Shown here in pieces: positions 56,922 to 64,000 of a stretch of DNA of 64,000 nt (position 1 is the first letter of the stretch; each line of letters opens with the position of its first letter). The position numbers and the translations under genes are program-made. Source of the stretch: Stramonita haemastoma (lineage: Eukaryota; Mollusca; Gastropoda; Neogastropoda; Muricidae); the NCBI GenBank assembly GCA_030674155.1, contig CM060316.1:72603131-72667130 (forward strand), in the 5' to 3' direction. A model generated the notes under the pieces. It was not told where the DNA came from. It made no database searches and was given only the letters and a program-made list of their open reading frames with translations.

Positions 56922-58560
56922 AAGAGAATCTCCATGAAAAAGGGGAGGCTGGTGGCCTGCTGACGATTGTATTTAATTTTTTAACCCTAGTAGCGCTGAA
57001 ATAACGACAGCTGTACTCAGTGCTGCTGGCTGAATTAACAGCAGCCATTGTTGATTTGCTGTAGGGTGGGGTCAAACAACTCTTGATATTGATATGTAAA
57101 TCTAAACTAAGTGTGTAAAGTTGTAAATCACTGGAAAGCTTAGATAACAAGCTTTTAAAAGAGTAAAATTTTATAGCAGCATGTAGTGTTTATAATAATG
57201 TAAAAAATAAATAAAGTTTAAAAACTGCGCGTGCACAACTAATCACTGTTGCGATGTCGGTGAACCAGATTGATTTTAACACGATATGCAATGTTGTTGC
57301 GGTGCAAAAATGTCATGATTCGATAAATACTGTCTGTTGACATAAGTTTTGAAAAAATAAAGAGCTTCCGTGGCTTTATCGGTCGTCAAATACTCGTTAA
57401 AGTCCAGCAAAATGATCGACGCGATCGCGATCGTCATGGCGGTGAACACTTATTTCGTGCGAACTAGCGGCGTTCTATGACGAAAATACGACAATCGCTT
57501 GATTTCGTGTGATGCAAAGTACTCGACAGCATATCGAAATGACTTAACAACAGTTATTTCGAAGCCGTGATGCGTTAAAATAAAGTAAAACAATGTGTGA
57601 CATCGAAATCGCCCGGTAGCTATGAAGTGCTTTGGACAAAACTTCGCACCGCTCGATTCAGTCCGATCGCGATCAATTTTTCCGAAGTTTTTCAAAAATA
57701 TTTCACAATCCTTACCTTATCGTCTCTATTATCGTTTAATTCAACCAAATCCAGCCTCTAAAACTCCTCATCGCCGTCAATATCGTCAAAAAACTCAAAA
57801 AATACTTCGAGTAATACGGGCGCAAATGCTTTGCCGCCATTTTGTTTTCAGGCGATCGAGATTCGTCCAAAAAAAAAATACACCTCTAAACCAATCAGAA
57901 TCCTCGTTGTTTGCGACTGCAGACGACCTTCACCCATTTCTGCGGCCCTACAATGGCCTTCACGTTCATTGGATGACCTTTGAAAGCGAAAGAAAGCCTT
58001 CAATTACGATCACCGACGTCATCCCGGAATATTCCGGGAGCCGCCAGAAATGCTGCACTACGTCATTCCGGAATAATCCGGGAACCGCGCTACTAGGGTT
58101 TTAATATTTATAACTATTGCTCTCTGACCCCAAGTGGAACAGCCAGTGCAAGCCCCCCCCCCCCCCCTCCCTTTCTGCCTTATATTAGAGCTGCTAGTCC
58201 ATCCCTATCATGAAACTTGACACCCATTGTTGGTACACATGCTTTCAACAGAAAAAGTTCTCTTGTTAGGCCTACCTAGGCTGGGATTGCCTTGTGACAT
58301 AAAGCAGAGAAGGGAAGTAATTACTAACCGGCAAGGAAGAGTTAGTTCCCTTGACCTGCTTTCGTAGGTTTCTTTTTTCTTCTATTTTTTCTTCTTCTCT
58401 TTTTTTTCTTTTCAAAAATTTCCAAAAATTTGCAGCGAGTACCATACATGATCTTAGCATCCATCTCACTGTTTCTCTTTATCCTTTTTAGTCTTTGGTA
58501 ATTATAAAATTCAAGTACCTGGAGGCATACGCCCGATTTTCAAAGACTTTCAAGGCCCTA
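56922..58560. repeat. dispersed repeat Z, copy 2, split by an inverted-repeat element
   Basis: AAAAAGGGGAGGCTGGTGGC, then the insert 56985-58098, then CATTGCTCTCTGACCCCAAG, C-run, GAGCTGCTAGTCCATCCCTA and GAGTTAGTTCCCTTGACCTG. Matches 8544-9240 on both sides of the insert. Confidence 0.88.
56985..58098. mobile_element. non-autonomous DNA transposon, 1114 bp, piggyBac-like termini
   Basis: It starts CCCTAGTAGCGC and ends GCGCTACTAGGG, a perfect 12-bp terminal inverted repeat. TTAA lies immediately left (56981-56984); TTTTAA follows on the right, so TTAA is two bases off there. The insertion is proven by the uninterrupted Z copy at about 8590. The interior is CpG-rich compared with its surroundings and holds palindromes near the right end. 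The longest frame (57622-58104, 160 codons) has no transposase motif, so it is non-autonomous. The family is inferred from the CCC start and adjacent TTAA. Confidence 0.75.
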
Positions 58561-58721
58561 AAAATGGGGGGTTCAAATATCTTGGTTTATCAACAACTTG
58601 CAAGGACAGTAGGAAATCCTACTAAACCCTATTGAATAACAAACATGCACACACCTTTTTGATGTATGGTCGTTCTGCTGTCTCGCAATGAAATGTTCTG
58701 GTTTTTGCTTTCAATACCAAG
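58561..58721. other. unassigned spacer
   Basis: The Z similarity fades around here and the EBP2-derived array begins. Nothing else seen. Confidence 0.4.
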
Positions 58722-59055
58722 TTTGGGTCATTGGGCGCTTGGTTTCAATGCCAATTTTGGGAAGTCTTGGTATGCATGCAGTACAGCAGCTTGTGCCTGG
58801 TAATGAGAAATCATCTGGGCGCTTGGTTTCAATGCCAAGTTTGGGGAGGCCAAGTTTGGGTAAGGCGTACAGTAGCTTGCGTCTGGTAATAACAAAGAAA
58901 CCATCTGGTCGCTTGGTTTCAATACACATCTTCCTCATGTGAAGGTCAGGTTTGGCCATCTCGGCAAAGAAATGTCAGGCTGTTGGTCTTCCATGCCAAG
59001 TTTGTGCAGCTTTGGAATGGCATGCAGCACAGCACCTTGTGCCTGGAAGTAACTG
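58722..59055 (-). pseudogene. EBNA1BP2: decayed tandem array of an EBP2 exon segment
   Basis: On the minus strand the unit at 58927-59052 encodes QAQGAVLHAIPKLHKLGM and, after a one-base shift, FFAEMAKPDLHMRKM. These are the adjoining conserved segments of the EBP2 core. Further units follow at 58851-58924, 58753-58850 and 58722-58752, each with IETKRPD at one end; two have the YQAQAAVLHA-like part in some frame (YQDFPKL, LLYALPKLG). Frameshifts and stops prevent a continuous protein. It is on the same strand as the EBP2 exon at 1444-1561 and upstream of it in gene order. The functional version of this exon was not found. Confidence 0.7.
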
Positions 59056-60829
59056 ACCGATCCAACAGAAGCCAAATGAAAATTGACAGCTCACAACAAT
59101 GGTACTTCAACTTAAACATCAATTATTTTCACTGGAATTTCACTCCCACCAGTCCCATCTTACAAAATCAAATGAATTAAGCAAGCAAAATAAATAGATT
59201 TATCTAAAATTCTGTTTGCAAAGCGAAAAGGTGGGAGGGTCTTTTTTAACATCAATCTGAAATGCATATTTCAAATTGCACACACCCCATAAAATTAATA
59301 ATCTAAGGAATGGTTCATCAGAGAAACTATTGTGATGACACACGCCGGAGGACTTGTAGTACTAACTTAACATTCATCATGAGGAGCAAAGATGTATGTG
59401 TGTCATTTTGCCATTAGTGCAGGTCATTTGGGACCCATACAATGATTTACATATCTCACATTCAGAAGCTCACAGACACTGCTTCTTTTCCTGACAGTGC
59501 TGGGCACACATGACCTGCACTTCATCCACAGAGCACAGAAGCTTTTTTTCTCCTTTTGACAGTGCCAGTCAAGCAAGTACCATAGACAATATCAACAGAG
59601 ATGTTTAATTCACTAAACACTTCTGACACGGCCAACCATGCAAGACCTCAAGTTATTCAAGGGGGATAACAATTATTTTCTCAAAACTAATCGTCCTCTG
59701 GGGATGCTGGGGTCTGTCTGTACAAATAACATCCCCACATTCCAGAAAATCTCAGCTAGAAATTTCCTCTTTTCTATAACTCTTTTTTTCTGCCTTGTTC
59801 CTTTTCTTCCTGTCACCTCCTTCTTGTCTAGATTTTCTGCCTTCTTGTCCATTCTCCTGCTTTTTTTCCAGAAAGACTTGAAAGATAACAATTCTTTCTC
59901 ATGCCAAAGTCAGATGCCCTAGGCCTGACTTGTCCGGCACTTACAGACAATAGTTGCTGTTTGAGCATTCTATGAAGATGAAGAAAAAGAAGAAAACTTC
60001 ATAACTGATCTCACCTTGTTGCACAACCCATGCTTAATTAAATCAAGAGGACTATGAATGTTTATTATCATTATATGAAAAGAAGGTGACAGGATGGTTT
60101 AAACATTCACCTGCCTAACAAACCAACCATTGCGGTTTTGGGTTCAATTCCCTGCCTTGCCCTTTCTTACCAGTTTGACGGAAAAATTGAACTAAACATC
60201 AAGTCTTTTGGAGGAGTCTCTAAACCAGTAAGGTGTGTACTTACAAACTTGTACACATCAAAAGAACAGCAGTTGAAAATCAGAAAGAGCAGACAAATAC
60301 CTCCTGACTGTCCTGGCAAAACTGGTAGGTTCATAGTGGAGTCACACAAGACCGGGTTTTTTTGTTGGTATTGTCTTTGGGGGGGGGGGGGGGGGGGTTC
60401 GTTCCTGGGCTAGAACTCTGAAGTTCACCAATGGTGAGATTATTGCCTATGCAACCGTTTTCTTCCCCACCATTTAGGTAGCTGGTTTATTCATATGAGA
60501 GGAGCAAAACCATAACTTCATTTTTCTCCAATCAGTGAAGACCCTCAAACTCCACACTCGAGAAATGCATGAGTCTTGGGGGACCTGCATCATGTCTTCA
60601 AAAGCAATACAGATGATAGATCTAGCGACAGTTAAAGAACTTTCCTAACAAATGGGGTCTTCCACTTCTGAGAACAAGCTGCACAGCAAATGACAATCGA
60701 AACTGACAGGCTTGTTAGAACATCTACTGTCTCCACAAAATATACAATTTTACATCCGACATAGGCAGCAGAAGCCTACTTTCAATCAAACACAAACTAC
60801 TTGTGTGTACTAATGCACACACATGCATG
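59056..60829. other. unassigned sequence
   Basis: Mostly unique sequence. A minus-strand frame at 59673-59891 is lysine-rich (KKSRRMDKKAENLDKKE) but has no splice signals or family I can assert. A G-run lies at 60378-60397. No repeat copy recognised. Confidence 0.4.
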
Positions 60830-60867
60830 CACACACACACACAAACACACACACACCTACATACACA

Positions 60868-60905
<38 letters not shown>

Positions 60906-60967
60906 CACACACACACACACACACAGGCGCCCATGCAGCAGGCATGCAGCATGCCCCCACACACTTA

Positions 60968-61026
<59 letters not shown>

Positions 61027-61051
61027 CACACACAGGCACACCTGTTAATAT

Positions 61052-61112
<61 letters not shown>
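60830..61112. repeat. compound microsatellite CA-TC-TA
   Basis: (CA)n with breaks 60830-60925, (TC)n 60969-61022, (TA)n 61053-61112. Confidence 0.95.
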
Positions 61113-61117
<5 letters not shown>

Positions 61118-61643
61118 CCAGGTTCCTTTCAAACAACAATGAGGGTAGCAGAAGATTTGGGGAAGGGGAAGATTGTAGTAGGACTTGACTTCAGGCACTC
61201 CACAACTCAAACGGTATTGACAGAGACCATGCAGGGTTGTTATGGTAACAGGATTTATTGTTTTATTTACCACAACATAACACCAACACACACACACCTG
61301 AAACAAACCAGAGAGTTCAGGTAATTTCTACTCTATCCACATTTAACAAGGTACATCATTCATGAAAGGCACACATAGCAAATACTATTGTCATCTATGG
61401 TCTAGCTGAATATCAGAAAACCAAACTTCATCACTCACACCAAGATAACAAGTTAACCCTAGGAAACCAATAGAGAGTATACAATTGTAAACCAAACAAT
61501 CCAAATGATACAATTAACCAGGAAACCCTTTCCTCAGTACTCCCAACTGACATTATCCTAAATAATGTCCAACAGAACTTAGTCTACACTAAGGTCTCTT
61601 TCACAACATTGGTTCCTATCAAACCCATGGATATTGTAGCACA

Positions 61644-61644
<1 letters not shown>
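61113..61644. other. unassigned sequence
   Basis: GTTGTTATGGTAACAGGATT at about 61237 contains a short palindrome (GTTATGGTAAC-like), but no element boundaries could be fixed. Confidence 0.35.

Positions 61645-61722
<78 letters not shown>
61645..61722. repeat. (GA)n microsatellite
   Basis: A GA tract with two GAGGAG or GAAGAG interruptions. Confidence 0.95.
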
Positions 61723-61725
<3 letters not shown>

Positions 61726-62077
61726 GAGCAGGCATAATCTAGTGTCACAAAAATCGCATACAAAACTAGCAGCTTTTGGCACAAATGACTGACCAAGTCA
61801 CACATAGTTGCTGAAACACCCCTAGTACAATAATAGAACAATTATCTCAAGGACCAAGCTAGTCCTTACTTTCAGATACTAGACTAACCAGACAACCTTC
61901 ACAGTTTCCAGCTCAAAGTTATCTATTCCAATTAAACTATGTCATAGTAGTTTAACCCCACAACTTTGTACTAGTCCACATTAATTTACCTGTGATCACT
62001 GCGATCTATAAACTTTGTCTCAGAATAACACAAAATCAAATGATTAGTTACTCTTAAAATTCTATTGACAACACCAA

Positions 62078-62330
62078 CATCCAACTATAGAATAAATCCA
62101 AGATCACACAGCTCAGTAACCAAGATCTTATGATATTAGCCAACCTCCATGTGTAAAACAACTTTACACATTTCCAGGAAACCAAATCAATAAGCATCCA
62201 ACTGTAGAATAAACCCAAGATCACACAGTTAAACAGTAAAAGTCTTATGATTTTAACCAACTTCCATGTGTAAAACAACTACACACACTTTAACTGAACC
62301 AAATCGATAATTAAATTCAGTTTGTATACA
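62078..62330. repeat. tandem duplication, unit about 122 bp
   Basis: CATCCAACTATAGAATAAAT..CCATGTGTAAAACAACT occurs twice (starting near 62078 and 62197) with moderate divergence. Confidence 0.85.
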
Positions 62331-62545
62331 CAAATACAATTTGTAATTAACAACTACCATCGAACAGAAAAATGTTTCACTTACAGCTCAACCAGAAGAA
62401 CACAACTACTGTTTCCTAGTGTCAAATCGTTGCAGCTTCAACAGTCTATAGCCCACAAAGTCGTCTTAAGCTGTCCTCTGAATGCTGTTGCAGGGAAAGG
62501 CTGAGTGATTGCCAGTTCCCCATATTTATACCATTTCTGATTCCA

Positions 62546-62700
62546 CCTAAACCAATCAATTCAAAATAGAAATGTCCAGAAGGATATCAGCTGACTGAGG
62601 CCTAAACCAATCAATTCAAAATAGAAATGTCCAGAAAAATACATGCTGACTCGGTCTAATCCAATCAACAAAAAATATAAATATCTAGAGGAAACCATTC
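62546..62700. repeat. tandem repeat, unit about 62 bp, three copies
   Basis: TAAACCAATCAATTCAAAAT and AGAAATGTCCAGAA occur twice closely and a third time diverged (TAATCCAATCAACAAAAAAT). Separated by GCTGACT-containing spacers. Confidence 0.85.
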
Positions 62701-63560
62701 ATCAAACAACATGCCTTACTACAAGTTTGGTTGAATAGAAGACTAAACTGGGGCAAGCTCTCTCAGGTGTTAATCACATAACTGTCTCAAGTGGGCAAGG
62801 CACACTTGCTAACTCTCCAACTACCTCACTAGGTCTACAGTTTTTTCAGTTTTAGTAGAATTATAGTCCTTTCCAGCAGAGCTGATATCAGGACTTGCAG
62901 CAGCGAACCAGGAAGTCGGAGGTCCCAAGCTCCTGCAAGCTCTCCCACCTCAGCACCTGGGGCCACCCCAAAAATGTTACAATTTGCAGAAATTGTATGA
63001 AGCAACAAGTTGAGATAAAACTCACTTCTTTATACAAGACTCAAGGTACACACAAAAGATCCTTACTGCAGACCTAGCTGACAAAGGCAATGAAAGACAA
63101 ATGCCCAGCCACCAGCCCTGGGGCTATAGTAGGTCTATAGGCCTACTTGTCTCTTGAGATAGCTACAATACTCTGAATGTCTCTGGGCCCATGAAGACAA
63201 TGGCCACTTAAGGACTGGACCTTAAGAAAAGTCTCAAGTACATTAACAAAGAAAGCGTAACCCCCCTCACAAAAACCTATTTTTGCGTTTGGTGTTACTA
63301 GGGGTTAAGTTCAGGAACTTCCTTGTAGAGTCTCTTATTTTTGTGAGTGATCGCCCCTTGAAGAAATGCCGATTGGGATATTCCTGTTTTTTAAATCTCA
63401 CTTCCTGCCTGGAGCCAATGAGGGAAGGGAGTGTGACTTGGACTCCTGAGTCTGGATGTTCCTCATTAAGGTTTGGTTTCATTTTATTAACTTTGTTTTT
63501 GATCAAACTATCTGTTTAAGCCAATTTCAGCTTAATTCAGAATAGTTTTGGAAGGTTCAG
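62701..63560. other. unassigned sequence, possible LTR edge near 62978
   Basis: GGGGCCACCCCAAAAATGTT at 62961-62980 followed by ACAATTTGCAG resembles, on the minus strand, an LTR end (TGTAACA) followed by an internal region. No second LTR was found, so this is only a possibility. Nothing else recognised. Confidence 0.25.
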
Positions 63561-63564
63561 GAAA

Positions 63565-64000
63565 TCTATATGTTTGATTTAATTTCACAGGTTTTCAACC
63601 TGTGAATTAACAGTGAACCCTAAGTGATTGCTTTGAACAAAGAAAGCATGGGGTAAATTTTAACACGGTCATGGTCTTTGTTGTAAGTTTAATTTTTGGT
63701 AGGATATTGTTCAGCTATTAAAATGCTGGAAATATTCTAGAGTGACTTTACACTACAAATATATGGGTGTGAAGGACTACTTAATTTTTGTAATGATTTC
63801 ATCACTAAGAATTCTGAGGTATTTGTGATATATCATTTAGAAAACCCAAACAGTTGAAATGTCAGTGGGGGCATTAATTTCATTTAAGAGGCTTTTAGCC
63901 TGTGAATTAACAGTGAGACCTAAGTGGTTGTTTTGAACAAAGAAAGCATGAGGCAAATTTGAGCAGTCATGATCTTTGTTGTAATTTGAATTTTGGTGGA
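63565..64000. repeat. direct repeat, period about 308 bp
   Basis: CCTGTGAATTAACAGTGA..CCTAAGTG..TTTGAACAAAGAAAGCATG at about 63598 and 63898. The second copy reaches the window edge, so a longer satellite array may continue to the right. Confidence 0.8.

Noticed and set aside
56985..58098. CpG island and promoter of a host gene
   Set aside because: It has CpG richness and a YY1-like site, but the terminal inverted repeats and the empty Z copy show it is an inserted element.
59673..59891. Lysine-rich minus-strand frame as another EBP2 exon
   Set aside because: The composition is suggestive, but I could not match it to a conserved EBP2 segment or find convincing splice sites.

Overview
The window is eukaryotic and reads as one large block of repeats. 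One multicellular-host gene fragment is recognisable: a spliced minus-strand exon of the nucleolar ribosome-biogenesis factor EBP2 (EBNA1BP2) at 1444-1561, with a decayed tandem array of another EBP2 exon at 58722-59055. No prokaryotic organisation (operons, Shine-Dalgarno sites, CRISPR) is seen. Very dense (CA)n/(GA)n microsatellites, a V-domain tRNA-SINE, CR1/L2-like, RTE, I/Nimb-like and Jockey-like LINEs, a Penelope-like element and a Ty3/gypsy element suggest a marine lophotrochozoan, most likely a mollusc and perhaps a gastropod. That placement is inference from repeat content only.

Local labels used below. SINE-A: tRNA-headed SINE with the CGGATGAGACTTTAAACC core. SINE-V: tRNA-headed SINE with a V-like core and a (TTTAAC)n tail. 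L-alpha, L-beta, L-gamma, L-delta and RTE: LINE families. Y: a 1.2-kb protein-coding retroelement. X, Z and M: dispersed repeats of unknown class.

Layout. 1-10.4 kb: EBP2 exon, then copies of M, X, Y and Z, SINE-A copies and long compound microsatellites. 10.4-13.3 kb: L-alpha, a LINE ending in (ATTC)n. 13.7-21.2 kb: a young, nearly intact Ty3/gypsy element (minus strand, 583-bp LTRs, 2000-codon ORF). 22.0-26.9 kb: L-beta copy A, split by an RTE insertion. 27.0-27.7 kb: SINE-V nested in SINE-V. 28.5-29.7 kb: inverted second copy of Y. 30.0-32.9 kb: Penelope-like element (minus) carrying a SINE-V. 33-35.4 kb: SINE fragments and an RTE fragment. 35.4-43.3 kb: L-beta copies B and C head to tail, with a 3.2-kb RTE inside C. 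43.3-45.1 kb: two RTE 5' ends. 45.2-46.6 kb: L-gamma 3' end and a full-length SINE-A. 46.6-53.9 kb: two L-delta copies. 55.5-58.6 kb: second copies of X and Z, the latter split by a 1.1-kb inverted-repeat DNA element. 58.7-59.1 kb: the EBP2 exon array. 59-64 kb: mostly unassigned sequence with local tandem duplications.

The components interact mainly as autonomous and non-autonomous partners. SINE-A and a third tail family end like L-alpha, and element Y ends like L-gamma, which fits borrowing of LINE reverse transcriptase through a shared 3' tail. Several insertions can be dated relative to each other because empty sites or target-site duplications are present inside the window. Nearly every coding element is broken; the gypsy element is the exception. 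If the two EBP2 pieces belong to one gene, most of the window is a single repeat-filled minus-strand intron.
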